This document shows, one piece after another, positions 34,551-48,184 of a DNA stretch of 64,000 nt. This stretch comes from Rhodamnia argentea (taxonomy: Eukaryota; Streptophyta; Magnoliopsida; Myrtales; Myrtaceae): NCBI RefSeq assembly GCF_020921035.1, contig NC_063152.1:29263903-29327902 (forward strand), in the 5' to 3' direction. A model generated the notes under the pieces. It worked only from the letters and a program-made list of their open reading frames with translations, made no database searches and was not told the origin of the DNA. A program made the translations under genes and the position numbers. How positions within the stretch are numbered: position 1 is the first letter of the stretch; every line of letters begins with the position of its first letter.

Positions 34551-37500
34551 AGTTTGTGTGTGTGTATATATGTGTTCAAAAAAAGGCCATATTTGCAAGA
34601 GGGATTATTAAGATTAGTGGACATTAATCACTAAAGTCTAGAGTGGGGTTGGACCACGATTCCCTCCCGCGGGGAAAGTCGGGGAGAGAGAGAGCGCATA
34701 TGGACGTATTCAACTAGGGTTTTAAATGCTCCCAAGAAAAAATATCAAAGAGTGCCTTCAAAGATCAATCCACTTGCTGCAGGCAAATCCCAAAAAGTTG
34801 CCATTACAACAAACAAGGCTAATCCCACATTCATTTTGGGAAATAAAAAAAACCCGAAAATACCAAAAAATAAACAACCATCTGACTAGGATTCAATCGA
34901 CGAACGTTTCGACACTTTTGTCTTTCTATCCGTCGGCCACTGTCGGGGCCGAAGAACGGTTGTTTATCTTCAACGTCGGGGATTCCAAGGAATTACGCTC
35001 GACAAGCCGTAACTGTCGACGCAGGAAAAATGACCGGGGGTTAGTTTTAGATTCGAAATGATTAAGCAGCAGTGTCGCTTTTGCGAATGCATGCTTAACC
35101 ACACACATCATGATACCAGCCCCATAATTAGTGCCCTAATCAATCAAATCTCAATAGCCTTTTTTTTTGCTAAATTACACGGGTGGCGCAGGCTTAATTA
35201 TGCGGTTCTCATGAGGGGACGGCAAGTTCGACACTGAAAAGTTGTCCTTTCCTCGGTCGGAAATTAAATATCAAAGGACGAAAATAAATTGACAAAAAAT
35301 ATATATAATTAAAAAAAAAAAAAAAGTAATGAGGATGGTCTGAATTTGACCAAGGAATGTGGGGGCGGGTGGTACATTGAGTCAAAGTAAGCCCTTTAGA
35401 AACCCACCCACTTGTTATTTATTTAATTATTTTTTTTATTTTGTATATTTATTATTTATTATTTATTATTATTTTATGCGTGTCACGGCACGCCACGCTT
35501 GACCAACCTGTGCGCCGTGCGTTTCACACTTTGGCTTTTTTGTCTTGCCGTTTTATTGACTGTGCCTCGCCCTCCCCATGTCGTTTTGGTCTCGACTTCA
35601 ATAATTCAAAAGCCCCGTGTTGGGCCCCACCTTTGGGCCCCCCCTCCACAGAACGCACAACGCTTAACTTCCTCGAACGGCCGGCCTAGCCCTTACGTTC
35701 ACCATCAGTCACAACTTTTTTTTTGTGGCGTCATTTGTGCCTTTTATGATTAGGGGCCAGGGTGATATCCTAGATTAGATTTCCGACGACGGGCTAAGGG
35801 CTCCGGCCAGTCAAATTAAGAGCATCTGAGTCGAGATCGGAGACCATGAGGATCCGCCCTCGGTTTTCCTGCGTTCTTAACACTGTATCAGTCGAGCACG
35901 CATATCATTGTGGCGGTGTATTCATTCCCCGATTCCAATCTTGCGCGCCAGACTTCGCGCGGCTCCTCGATCCATCAAAGGCACGTATCCATGTCAGAAC
36001 TAGGGAAGAACCGGCAATTATCAAGGTATAAAAATTCAAGTCATTCTTCACCGACCCTTGGCCGGATCAATTAATACATCGTTTTAGCTAATTCGAATCA
36101 CGTGGCGCCTTTCGAAGTGGAAATAATCAAGGGCTTTCATCCGCGGAACCTGCGTTTCTCGATACATGCTAATTACCGAACACCTTATAGGCACTTGGTA
36201 CGGCACTTCGCCGCGGAAGAGGTGAGACAAAAGCGACGAAATGAGGGGGCTCGCGTCCGCTTCGGTAGCAAGAATTTGTGCGTGCATGCTTCGCAATTCA
36301 AGGGATGATCATTGCGAAGCATGGAAAGGAAAGTGGGTGATCACTAACCCTAATCCACGTTATCGTCTTCTTCTTCCTTCTTAACTAGCATGTTGCTCAC
36401 GAGGGTCCAGCAACTTGTACTTGCCTTTTCGTCGCTTTCTCTCTCTCTCTCTCTTTCTCGAAAGCAAACCATTAACAATACTTTACCGAAAGAAAGAGAG
36501 AAAGAAAAAACGATTTTTAAATCTTGGGAATGTGACTCCTTTGACTCTTTTAATCGATAATGGGACAGATCGAAAGACATTGCTTTTGCCCGTCCATCAA
36601 TCCCACTGATCATAGTATCTGTTTATCTTTTGTTCTTCATTAATTATTTTTTTTCGTCTCGATTTAAGGATTTGGGCAAGAACAAGTGAAAAGTGAGTCG
36701 GTAAGCATTCTAGAGATGACTCCAAGGTCTATCGCTAGACATTATCGTAGTATTATAAGTTGTTACCGCAATTTGCATGTTGTTCTTGGCTTCGCTCTAA
36801 TTTTCTTTGTTGCTTCTCTAGTGGCTAGCCCTATGCGTTCCACCAGATAGATATACCTTTCCACAAAGTTAATTTAAGGTTTGTTTGGGAAATGTCTGTT
36901 ATAGAATTCAAGGATTGTTGTCCAAGTGTCTAATATTTTCATTTGTGTGTGCGGAGACTGAATATCTCAACCATGCAGAGTTTACGATCCGACCGACTCT
37001 CCAAGTATATGAGTCGAATTTCACTAAGTTTGAAAGCCGCAAACGGAAGGGTTCAAAAAAATCGAAGTCTCGATTCTGCAATACAGTCGGGCCTGATCAT
37101 CGGTTGTTTTCGAAATGTAAATTCAACGATGGTTAGAGTTTCTAAACTGAAGACCCCTTTCCAGTTGCTGCTTATTTGGGTCTAGTGAGGTTTCCATGCT
37201 AAAGAGAGAGAAAAGGAGGCTAAGAAGTGCCCTACAACTCTTTTTGATGAGCACCAGCATCATTCTCCACTGATGCTTTTCTAATTCCCATGAATTAACT
37301 AAACTCGAGTGCTTGAGTTTAAGTTAGGGCTTTTGTAAAACCACCTCTAAAGGATAAGGATCATATGATTATATCTGGATTCCAAAATCTAGGCATCAAT
37401 GCTCCAGCTAGGCTTCTCTCTCCCTGACTAACTATTCTTTAGGCTTGCCACTTGAAAATATAATTGACAATAATCACTATGTATCTGTTTATATATATAT

Positions 37501-38568
37501 ATATAGAACGATATCAATATCCAACTAGAGCCATACCGAAAGCCCATATTAACTTGTTGGTACGGCGGGTATGGACCGACCCAGGTCATTCCTCCGGTAG
37601 TTACGAATGCCGTGTTCGACCGTGTGTGGATCCACCGCAATTTGAAGAAAAGAAAGGAAAACGGAAAAAGAGGAATATTCGTACCTATTCGTAGCTTCCT
37701 GTGGTGGTGGATTTCTCTATAGATGCTAATTTATGCAGCTACTATTTCTTGAGGGAAGGAACATATGCCAAGAAAAAGCATTGTGGAATCTAATTGATGA
37801 AGCATATATGGAATGTGATGGGCTTTTAGGGAAGAAGAGCTGGTCTATCCATGCTAGAGGAAGAGATATATTCTCAGAAGCAGTCCCATGCAAGAGCTGT
37901 TCTGAAAAAGCGTGTCTGTTTCTCTTCTTCGCCGCTAGATTTTCGAGACTACTTCTTTCTGAATCTCGATTGTCTTATGTCTGTTTCTCTTGTTCGCCGT
38001 CGGATTTCGGAACTACTTCGCTCTGACCTTGTTCGGGTTCGTTTTTCCTAGTTAGATCTACATGCCTGTTGGTGGCACTACTGTGAGAATCTTCACTCTG
38101 CTTTAAAGCCACAGCCTTTTGCTTAATGCTGTGTTTCGCTGTCCACTTACCTGTGTCATCATCACCAAGTTCCATGGCATTTTAGAGCCTCTCCTTGCCT
38201 GACTCCATTCAATTTCTTCACTTAACCCTTCAAACTTGAAACAATTTGGAAAGACAGAACTCCAGAATACACTTAGAATCCAATTTCTGACTTCTTTTAT
38301 TCATAATCTGTAGCACGAGAAGATAAAAAAAAAAAAAGAAGGGTGCAGCTTTGCTTGAAATCATCAAGCGCAGATGGTCAGAAACAGAACCAAGGCAATG
38401 CAAAAGAGGATCAGAAAGCACAACAATCTTAAAGAGTGTGGCCGTGGTAGATTGGACACTAATATAAGCCGTATATCCATAATCACCATCTTATTCCACG
38501 AAGATTTAAGTAAGTGTCTGTAGACGCAAACGCAAAGTCCTCGTCGTTGCGGGTTAAATCCAACCAGC

Positions 38569-39651
38569 TCATAGCATGGAATACAAAACACGGTCCCTGA
38601 GGATCTCCCTGAGCTCTTTAGAGATCAAAACCTCTGGGGTGGGCACAAAGGAGGCAGGAGACTCCCCTGGAGTGTTGCCTTCACTGTCACTGATGCAGCT
38701 TCTGCCTCTGAACATGTCTCCCTCTCCGTTCTGATTCATCATCACCATGTTGCACGGAATTCTCTTGGCGTAGAACTCCCTGTTCTTTCTCTGATGCCTG
38801 CCACGACACCATCGACCAAAGTTTTAAGTAGTCTTCGGGACAATGTATCCTTTTAAGTTCGCGAGTGGTCGATGTGCCTAAGACAAGGCGGCCTGCTTAG
38901 GGACAAACAAAATTTGATGGTGTCTTACCTATCAAAGACCACCCATGTGGCATGAAGGCTGGTGATCTTCTCCACAACCAGAAGCCTTGAAGGATATCCC
39001 ATCACCATATCCTTCTGTGGCACCACCTGCATTACCAATAATTCGTGAGCAACATTCTCTAATTTGAACCGTCAAATCATAAGTTCACCAAGACACTTCC
39101 TTTCTGGGCAGAAAGTTTCGATCTTGGAGCTAATTTACCCCATATTTCTTGCAGAGATCAATCACTGCCTGCAACTTCAGGTATTTGACGTCACTCCTCC
39201 ACTCGTTCCTCTCTTGTAGATTCGCCAAGGTCGCCCATTCCACTGGCCAAACACCGGACGAGATTTTGCTGGAAACTGAAAGCACCAAGCCCAGAAGAAA
39301 CATCTAAGATCACGAAAGCAGAAATTATGCAAGACGTGGGATCCAAGTTATTAGGCTAGCCCATCCAGTTAGCTTGTCCAGTCACTTCCAGTAAGGTCGG
39401 GTTCGACAAGTGAGTGGAAAGAAATTTAAGGACTCACGAGGAATGTTCAACCACGGCATCACGCCTATGAGGGTGACAGTACAGCCGGTGCTGATCAGAT
39501 TCTCGAGCGCCCACTCCAGCGGAGCTGTCGTGAAGCTCTTCAGGCCGTCCATGACTATCACCACGTGCCTCGGGCAGTCGGCCGAGGCCGGCGACTCCCT
39601 CGGCAGAAGGGTTTCCCCGATCCTTTTCCTCTGGAACGTCACGAAACCCAT
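38569..39651 (-). CDS. USP-like (adenine nucleotide alpha-hydrolase fold) protein
   Basis: Four exons on the minus strand, 39651-39438, 39275-39139, 39026-38929 and 38797-38569, close in frame to 225 residues. The N-terminal core (about 27-71) has the alternating strand-helix look of a universal stress protein domain: HVVIVMDGLKSF, then LEWALENLI and TVTLIGVMPWLNIP. The later strand HATWVVFDRHQRKNREF and IPCNMVMMN match the end of the USP-like domain found at the N-terminus of plant receptor-like cytoplasmic kinases. No kinase domain follows, and the usual glycine-rich ATP-binding signature of USP proteins is not apparent, so nucleotide binding is doubtful. The C-terminal 50 residues are Ser/Glu/Pro-rich. 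Function is unknown; such stand-alone proteins are often named simply USP-like. Confidence 0.82.
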
Positions 39652-40221
39652 ACTCTAATCCAACTGAACTAGAAAACTAGCCCCACGAAGGGTTGAAGTG
39701 GAGGGGGGTATAGCTCGAGCGGAAGAGGATGAAAGGAGGGTCTTGCACACAAATTTATTTAACCAACATGTCTTGTCTTGAATGTAATCGTTCAAACTAA
39801 GAGGCTGAAATCGCTAGGAAATGGCTTTTGTCCTGCTTTGACAACATCAAGAAGCTTCCTCTTACGCAAACCATGCGTCTCCTCTGTAATCCTGATCGTT
39901 GTAAACGAGTCGGGCCATCAGTGAGGTCATACTTCCTTGTCCTTTCGGAACCCATTGCTTCTGCATCGTCAGAGAGGCGGGCAGATCGAAGTTTTGGTAT
40001 CTCCAAAGACAGCGTGGAGAGAACAAGGAAAAATCATAGGCAGGAAAGATCATGAAAAAGTTAAATTTCGTTCTTCGCTAGAAAGATGCATTCTCATGCG
40101 AGAAATTGTAAATTTGCTGCAGAGTCTGCCCATCAAGGTCGTTTGGACCCATTTTTTTTATTTGGTCGAGATGTCCATCCTATTTGCAGATAGGAAATGC
40201 ATACGAGAAACAATCATATGA

Positions 40222-40513
40222 AAGCTCGAGGCCCCTTAGGGGGAGCCTGCGCCGAGCGCCGTGGCCGACCAACGAAAGGCCGAGCTCCCTGGTCCCCCAA
40301 GGACCGAGAGAGACGAGAGCCGAGGGGGGAGACCTGTCCACGCATGACCCGCATGGGGTACCTGTACTGAATCCTCAATACCCGGTTTAACCCGCGTATG
40401 ACACCATTTTAGTATGAGTTCCTAGCGGCAGCTGATAGGACTTGAACTAAGTCTTTGCATTTGTAAGGCAAGCACTCATAAAAAGGGTCCGCAACCGAAC
40501 TGCCGACTCGAGT
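40222..40513 (-). mobile_element. Possible tRNA-derived SINE
   Basis: On the minus strand the head carries a B-box-like gttcaagtcc (near 40450) about 45 nt after an A-box-like cagttcggttg (near 40495), the spacing of an internal RNA polymerase III promoter. A GC-rich body follows down to about 40222. No A-tail or target duplication is clear, so the SINE call is weak; it might instead be part of another repeat. Confidence 0.35.
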
Positions 40514-42199
40514 CCGAATCCGAAAAACTCACTCACCCGAGGATGGTTCTGTCCTTGGCGTGCAGTGATTAGCAAGAGAGCAAAGGGAGGGATCCGCGCA
40601 GCATCGACATGGACGGGTCTACCAAAGTTTTCTCGAGGGATAGCAGCATAACAAGAGTATGGCAAACAAGAGAATGAGAGAGAGAGAGAGTGTGTGTGTG
40701 TGTGTATTTTCGTTCAACTAACAAAAGTCAGAGTCCCAGTTTTGGCCCAGACAGAAGAGCGGAGCCCAGCCTGCTAAACCGATCCAGTCCTAAACAGTTC
40801 GTGCAGCTTCGACCAAGACAACGTACGACCCATGACCATGAAGCTACCCGATTGAGAAAAAAAATATTTCCATACTCTTGACTCTTTTTTTTTCCAATGG
40901 GCACTGTCCTCGAAGTTCATCAAAACGTGCCTTAACTTTACCGACGAAATCGTACAGATCATGCACCGCCCAACGGGGTGTTAGCTTCGATGACAAAGGA
41001 CTTTTCTCCTCTCGTTAGGGTGTCTGGTTCCGGTCACGATGGGTGAGCCAAAGGAATCACCCAATTGGAAAACCGCCTGAACCGAATCGTTCAATCTGAT
41101 CTGGTTCTCCAGGCGTTGATCCGATTCCTAGTCCCGTAAAATTCTAAATCCTTGGCCAATGCAGGAGATGAACTTGGCACGGAGTGCAAAAAATGATTCA
41201 AACACTCCTAATCGCTGAAACCTCCAAAAGAAAAAAAAATTATATGAATTGCGTTGATCTTCTGATTTCACCTTTGATCTCAATGTGAAGCTCCATTTTT
41301 TTAAAAAATGTATATCGCATGATGCTTTTTATCGAGTCGCACGTGCCTTGTAAATTCTCAGGATTGGGTTATGAAATCAACTCCAAGTAATTTGGACTAG
41401 TCAAAATAATGCCAACGAAGTGTTGGTCGCAAGTCGTATATGGCGCATATTTCAGTGTCGAAAGTTTCTGCCGAATTATTAAGTTTCAAATCGGAGAAAA
41501 AACGATCATCTAAGCGCCTCCGACTAGAAATTCCGGCTAAACAGATTATATGGCATTTATAGTAAAAAATTTAATCTGACCTGGAAAATTTTTTACAAGA
41601 CTCAGTCCATGTCCACTTCACTCAGTCCATGTGCACTTCTAAAATTATTTATAAAAAAAAAAGTCAATAAAAAAAAAACAGGTAAACTTAAAAATAAAAC
41701 AAAATCAAGCCACAAAAAAAAAAAAAAAAACAATAAACTCAGGCCACTTCAGCCAGCCAAACTGGGGACGATGCCGACCGAGAGGGAACGACGTTATCCA
41801 TCTCGACCAACCTCAACCCCAATTCCGGCAACACTCAACCCTTATCGACGGCCAGCGTCATTGAACCGACGAGACAAGGACCTCATCCCCTCCGTGGCCG
41901 AAACATTGGTGAGCGGCCAACATAGCCTCCACCGTCGAGCAACCAACATGCACACAATACACCGAGGGAAACGATACACCTAGCAACAAATGACAACGAG
42001 AGCTTCGCAAACCACATTCAATGACCAAAACGTACACAGAACTCGCCAGAAAATCAAAGGAATATAACGCGGATCTGGTTCAGGCATTATGTCAAACAGT
42101 TGGTGCGCAACGCAATGAGGGAAGGACAGCGAACATTGAAGGTTGGAAGTCTCGTCCAGACTCATAACAAGCAAAGATAAACACCTAAAATCAAAAGAA

Positions 42200-42740
42200 C
42201 ACGGCACGAACTACCTCGACATAAATGCGAATACCGTCCCGGCGAGGGCCGCCGACGGTGAGGGTCGCGCTCAGCCCTAGATCTGGGAGAGCAAGCCCTC
42301 CCTGGGGCCTCCGAGTCCTCACGCGGGGTTGGGGAGGGTCACCAGGCTTCGAGAAGGCCCAGGCGACATCTAGTCCTTCCTTGGCAGCTGTGGCGGCGGC
42401 CACCGACCACGGCTTTGCCACAACCAGCATGAGTTTTTTTTTTTTTTCAAATTTTTAACTTTTTTTAATCTAATTAAGTTTGTTCTTTTAGTGTTTTTTT
42501 TTTAATTTATTTTTTTATTGCTGACTAAACCTCCAACGAGCAACGTCAGCTTCAGATATTAGTAAAAAATGTCACGTCGAATATTCAACCAACATATCGG
42601 AGTTAGCACTTAAGTAATCACTTTTCAAAGAAATTGACACTTAAGTGATCTTTGCGAAACTTTTGGCCTTAAAGTGAGCGTCGTACATAACTTTTGACAC
42701 TTCTGACACGTACTTTTCCCTAATAATTTCTTTTGTCGCG
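42200..42740. mobile_element. Partial non-autonomous element with GC-rich core
   Basis: A GC-rich block (42236-42430) is followed by T-rich sequence and then by a series of phrases such as 'cacttaagtgatc' and 'gacacttctgacacgtac' (to about 42718). It resembles the right half of the AT-arm/GC-core elements elsewhere in the window. A matching left end was not found. The frame 42191-42430 (-) inside it is a by-product of the GC-rich core. Confidence 0.4.
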
Positions 42741-45700
42741 CTACAAAAGAACACCACATCAACCACTCTCATTCACCACACATACGATGTCGTACCTTTG
42801 CAGCATTGGCTAGGCAGAATTTAATGCGCTCCAAAAGCAATGGAAAAAGTTATATTTATTCCTTCGAGTCTCTCATTGTTTTATGATTCATAAAATCCTG
42901 CATCAATGCACTTCTCTGTCATTGATGTTTCGCGATACGTATATGAATAGTAGAGATAAATACAGTATCGGTCCTAGAACTTATCAAATTTGTACAATTA
43001 AGCCCTTTCGTTAACTGCATCCAATTTAACTAACGGAAAATACTAACGTGACTTTTTTTTTTATTGTTTTCTTTCTTCTACGTGGCATCCTACATGGCAC
43101 TAAGGTAACTAAAGCATTGAAATGACATCATTTTGGCCCGAATCCTACTTTTTGCACCAAATGTTAATTACTTTAGGTAAAAAAAAATTTCCAAACAAAA
43201 AACACAAGTGGGAAGCCGCCATCTCATCATCATAGGGGCAGCGACGACTAGTCGTCCTACCTGTAATTTTCCTTTAAAAAAACTTTATTTTTTCTATTTT
43301 ATAATGTAATCTTACTAAAATTTAGGTTAACAATTTGAGATTTTGATTAAAAGATGTTTGAGTAGTTTAGTTTAGTTAATCTTAGTGCAGCCTAGGACGC
43401 TATGTAAGAGAGAGAAGATAATAAAAAAACTCATATCAACATTTTTCGTCAGTCAAATTAAATGAAATTAATGGAAATGCTTGATTGCATTAATTTGATA
43501 ATTTTTAGTATTTAATCGTGCTTTTCGAAAATTTTTAGTGTGGATGGCATTTTCGTGATTAGTGTTCCAACTTTCAATACGCTTTTGAAAGCTGAGCGTT
43601 GGACCCATGCAGAATCCGTGGACGGAGGTGGGAAAACGGGTTCACTCGTTCAATCATGCGTTGCGCGTCCCCGCTGACTCGATTCTTGCACCGGCAAAGA
43701 GGCCCCTTAATAATCACGTGGTGCTTTGCTCGTGGCCACTTTCGGGGACTTCTCTCGTCGAGTCCTGTCCCCCACACCCCTGTTCTGGGCACGCACGGCT
43801 TTGTCCCGACCCTCGTTTTGTCCCCGTACATAAAATCTCTACACACAAAAAAAAAAAAGTTTTAAGGTGGAGGTCGCTAGAAATTTGTGGTCAGACCACG
43901 TACAGAAAGCGACGCTTGCTTCTCTTGTGGTGTTTTGATCTTGCCCCTCGAATTATTATGTCGTGAGAGTGAATAATTTATCTTGATTTTGCCAAATTTA
44001 TTGGAAACGCGCGATAAAGAGAGTCTAATTCTGAATCCATCAACATATCCAGTTGACCTACTTTCACTCAAAAAGTTAAGCCACAATTTCATCGTTGGTT
44101 CTTTCTCCGGACTGAACTATTAAGTGGGCTATCAATCAATCTCACTTTCACTAAAAAACTTAACATTTCTCGAACCGAATCATGAAGTGGTATTTTTTGG
44201 ACCAAACCATGAAGTGGACCACTAATATTGCTCAAAGGATAAAACTTCCCCTCACACTTGTAAAGTGTGCAATAGAATGGCGTCCAAGTCCGAACTTATC
44301 TAGAATGGAGTTCTAGTTCAAACTTGACTAACTTTCACTCAAAAGCGTAAGTCAAATAAGTTATGAGCCAACTTGAATTATAGTAACTGATTTGGCTCAT
44401 GGATTATATTCATTGTTTCACATCATATCGATTTTCTAATGTGGGACTTTTTTAACGTAATTCACACGTACATCTCAACGAATTATACTATTTATGTCAT
44501 TCGAGAGCCGAGACTAATAATGAGTGTGCGCAATATAACCCCTTAATCCATGAATATCCTTAGACGAATAGGATCTCTCTGTCCACAACTTTCGCGGTCT
44601 CCTCGAATAGCACATCGGCTAGGTGACCCAGTTTATTCATCCGAGTGCTTTCTCGGCATCGGTCGAGAACTCGTGCAAAAGTTTCTCGAGCAAATCGGCT
44701 GTCGGGTCATCGTACGCGCTGGCAAAGCCCGTCGAGAATGAGTGGTCCGACGGCGGATCCGCCATATAACGGGGAGGGGTCAAATCAACAGCGAGAAGGC
44801 TGCCCCATGTGAAGGGTGGAACAGCGTGGCGGCGTCGGCTTCGGCTGGTGACTGCATGATTGCGGGTTGCTGCCACGGGGTGACGTCATCACCGACGTGG
44901 CAAATTTTGGACGCCGTTGACGTGGAGTACGAATCGCGTGCCGCTGCCGTCCATCAAAGTAAAATTTTTAAAATAAAGGGCAAAAGAAAAAAGGGACGAC
45001 CATGATCAAACCCAGCCAAAGCATGAATTTGGTGATTTTTAATTTATCATCTTTTTTTAAAAATATTATTTCATAAGGTAGGACCCACTCCCACATGCGT
45101 GCACGTTTATTTTCCTGCAATCACCCCCGCTTTTTCCGTATTATTTTATTTTATTTTATATTTCCTAATACGGACAGACTCGGGTGGGGGCCACACCGGC
45201 CTTCGTACCGAGCCCCGCGTGCGGTCACCGGATAAAATCATTTGACTGCGGAATCGTTTGGTGTAAGAGAAAGTTAAAACGAGGGCAGTTTCGTACTTTT
45301 GACAGCACATTGGCTCTTGAATATAAAAAGAAAAATCCCGACATTTTGGAGCTGTTACACAAAGTTTTTTTTTTTTTTTCCCTCTAGTTATATTATTCCC
45401 GGACAGTCGTGGAGGTTTAGGTGATCGATCCAACTAGAATGGATCCCTCCATTGTGTGTCTTTAGAAAGGATTGGTTAGGCAATTATAGGAAAGACAATC
45501 GAAGGAGGAGGCTTGTTAGCGTGATGCTGAGATTCCGTCCGCCTTAAAAAAGCCGTCGGATCAATGTACATGAATCCTGAATATTATCGTTCATCGCTAG
45601 TTGTGGTGAGCACACGGATGTCGAGACGTGGCGGTTGATGCGACAGATCGTACAATAATCTCGCGAGTCGAATTCCGCGCTATGACTCTAGAGTTCCATC

Positions 45701-46009
45701 ATAACGCGTGCTTTTTTTTAGTTTTAGGGTGTTGTTCAATGTATGGAATAAAAAGCGTGACATTTGGTTTTCTACATTTGAAAAGATGAAAAGGGGTAAT
45801 GATGAGGGGGTGACATGTCAACTGAAAAAAAAAAATGAGCAACCTGAAGATGGTAACGTGCTCACGAGAGCACGTAGTTTCCTTTGATTTTACACTTAGA
45901 AAGACCCCACTAAAGGAAGACTAGGAACCGAGATTAGATTAGGAAAATCCGACCCAAGGAAAAAAAAGAAAAGAAAAGCATTCGACTCCTTCATGCATGC
46001 TCCTCTTAT

Positions 46010-46240
46010 CCCGAGGGAATATAGCTCGGTTGATAGAGCTGTGCTCTTGTTGTCGAGCCGTTGTGCTTGTGGGGATTGCATATCGCTCTGTTCATTCATC
46101 AATAATAGTATTCTGTACCTGAACCAATGACTCGGCTTTTTTTTTTTTTTTAATATTAAGTAATGGGGAAGAGGATCGAACCATGCTGCCGAAAGACTCT
46201 ATCGAGACAAAGATGGGCCGACTAGAATATAGAGGAGGTA
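46010..46240 (+). other. Plastid DNA insert: trnA-UGC 5' half and start of its intron
   Basis: From 46014 the sequence reads like the 5' half of plastid trnA-UGC (ggaatatagctcggttgata, then gagctgtgctcttg), followed by its group II intron: tattctgtacctgaaccaa, aagtaatggggaagaggatc, gaaagactctatcgagacaa and agatgggc. The order and spacing match the plastid gene as I recall it. A T-run at about 46137-46151 expands one spot. The match ends near 46235, inside the intron. This is a nuclear relic of plastid DNA, not a working tRNA gene. Confidence 0.85.
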
Positions 46241-46487
46241 GATCCAAAATCCTATTTTATTCGCCTCATCTAGGACGATGCGCCGGACGCTGTGGCGGAA
46301 AAACTGAACTCGATGATACTTCATTGTCATTCGGTTCTCGTACAACATAATCGCAAGATGAGCCTGAGTGGACTCCACGTTGCTCGCGAGATGTGATGAG
46401 AGCACACTTTCATAGCGGATGATAAAGCACGTTCATGTCTACTGTCTATCCAGCACGGTCACATGCAAAAAGAACAAGAAAAATCAA

Positions 46488-46734
46488 GGCTCCAGTTTAT
46501 TTCGAAAAAAATAAGTGATTTGAAAAGTATTTTTCCTTAAAAGGATCTATGTATTGCTTGAAATATTTAGTCCCTGAAAAATATTTTCATTATTAACAAT
46601 AATGTGTGTCTCCACATTCGTGTAAAAGGAGAACATATTTTTTGTTTATTTATATTTGTGAGCGATATAAGCGGCCATTTTAAAAATATATATATTTTTC
46701 AAATCACTCATTTTTCACGAAACATTAGGTGCTT
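46488..46734. mobile_element. Tourist/hAT-style MITE
   Basis: The left arm ggctccagtttatttcg continues into aagtgatttgaaaagtat; the right arm reverse-complemented reads aatgtttcgtgaaaaatg and gagtgatttgaaaaatat. It is about 247 bp and non-coding. The ends resemble the element at 57438-57648. The superfamily cannot be fixed because no clean target duplication is seen. Confidence 0.6.
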
Positions 46735-46876
46735 CAATATCGCTTAAAGCAAACATTCTGTGTAAGTTTACATGATGGATAATACACTGTATATTCATTG
46801 CACCTTTAGTGTTTAAATACCGATATCGAAATGTGCATTCTTTGCTTATTACAATAAGTCTATACTTATTTTAACT

Positions 46877-47077
46877 AGGAAAAAAGTTACCAAAAATCTT
46901 AAACTATTTTTACCGTGACACATTTACTTCAATTTTTTTTTTTTTGGTGATGCAAGAAGCCCTAAACTATTCTCAATGTGTTAGATGGGTACAAGTTTGG
47001 AGTTTTCGCGTCGCAAAATAAATCTTGGGGTAAATGCGTCACGGTGGGTGTAGTTTAAGATTTTTGGTGATTTTTTC
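46877..47077. mobile_element. Mutator-like MITE with 10-bp target duplication
   Basis: A 201-bp element is flanked by the perfect direct repeat TATTTTAACT (46867-46876 and 47078-47087). Its ends are inverted copies: gaaaaaagttaccaaaaatc on the left and, reverse-complemented, gaaaaaatcaccaaaaatc on the right, continuing into ttaaacta and ccgtgac. A 9-10-bp duplication fits the Mutator superfamily. It has no coding capacity. The intact duplication suggests a fairly young insertion. Confidence 0.8.
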
Positions 47078-48184
47078 TATTTTAACTGTAGTTTACGAGT
47101 GAAAAGTATTACGGAGCAATGAAATAAATAAATAAAAAAACCTTGTAGTTAGACATGACAATAACAAAAAATTGCTTTTATCCAAGAAATGTTTGAATAA
47201 ACTAAAAACAACTAAAATGGTTTCATTATTTATAAATGAAAATAAAAGATATATGTCCCAAATCGCACCTTAGAATAGAAATATGATTCTCAACATAATT
47301 TTAAAAGTTACATTTTTTGGGCCCTCAACCGTCATTTCAGGCGTCATAGAAATGGTAATCATATAGATTTTGTCACTAAGCCTCAAAATCCTCTGCTCTT
47401 TAAGCACAGGGAAAAGCACAATGATATTCATTGGTTGGGGTCCAACAAGGCAGATTCAACCCGGTCCATTCAATCTGGATTTACCATTTCTGGGTGTTGA
47501 TGCACATCATAAAAGCGATAATATTCGCGAGAAATTCATTAAGATTTAACATTTCCAAACACTAGTTGATGTTGAGAAATTGTATTAGATTTTGAAGGAA
47601 ACAAAACTGCTACATTATATTGAAAGGACTTTGCGAAATACTCTGATGATTTTTTACAAATGTATATTTACGCCTTTTGCTCAATCCGTTGAGTGTTTGC
47701 ATTACAATAGAAGCAGGTTTCGTGGATGGAGGCAGACTCTCTAGAGTCTATTGTGGCGAGTTATATTCTGATTCATCGAGCAATCCTCATCGTTGTTATA
47801 AACTTATTCACAATTGCTTATCGGGGTTAAATATCCCTTGCTAACGGTCAATAATTTGGTTTGGTATTTTGTTCCTAAGCTGTATTGATGGACCAACAAT
47901 CTAAAAGTTTGATTATTTGCTTGATTAGGCATCCATCCTCTCTTATATAATCCAACTTGGTACGCCACAAATTACACGGAGCACATGCGGGAAAAAATTT
48001 GTAAAATCTTTTCTCTAATTGTGTAGACTTTTTTAATCGATGCGGATGCAATACATCCTTCAGTAAAGCTTCGTTTGTATCGTGGAAAAATTAACGATTT
48101 GAAAAATATTTTATTAAATATGAACATTTGAAATAATTAGTTAATAAAAGATTTTTTTTATGGACAACAATTTATGTTTTATAA

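Larger units (their letters stand above)
30579..38568. other. Gene-free, repeat-rich region
   Basis: About 8 kb without a supported gene. It holds a GC-core inverted-repeat element (31299-31712), a family A MITE (33908-34217), a plastid trnN insert (about 34260-34550), a poly-T run near 33160 and a diverged 45-bp tandem pair near 37910-38022. The frame at 37975-38175 (-) starts with ATG and is hydrophilic, but has no recognisable domain and overlaps that tandem pair. Confidence 0.6.

Noticed and set aside
42191-42458. Overlapping frames in a GC-rich block
   Set aside because: The block is the core of a non-autonomous repeat similar to those at 10.7 and 31.5 kb.
46014-46060. A nuclear tRNA gene with a 'tagctcggttgatagagc' D arm
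   Set aside because: Only the 5' half is present and group II intron sequence follows, so it is a plastid trnA fragment.
47480-47960. Possible retroelement coding remains
   Set aside because: No frame or motif of any retroelement protein could be identified.
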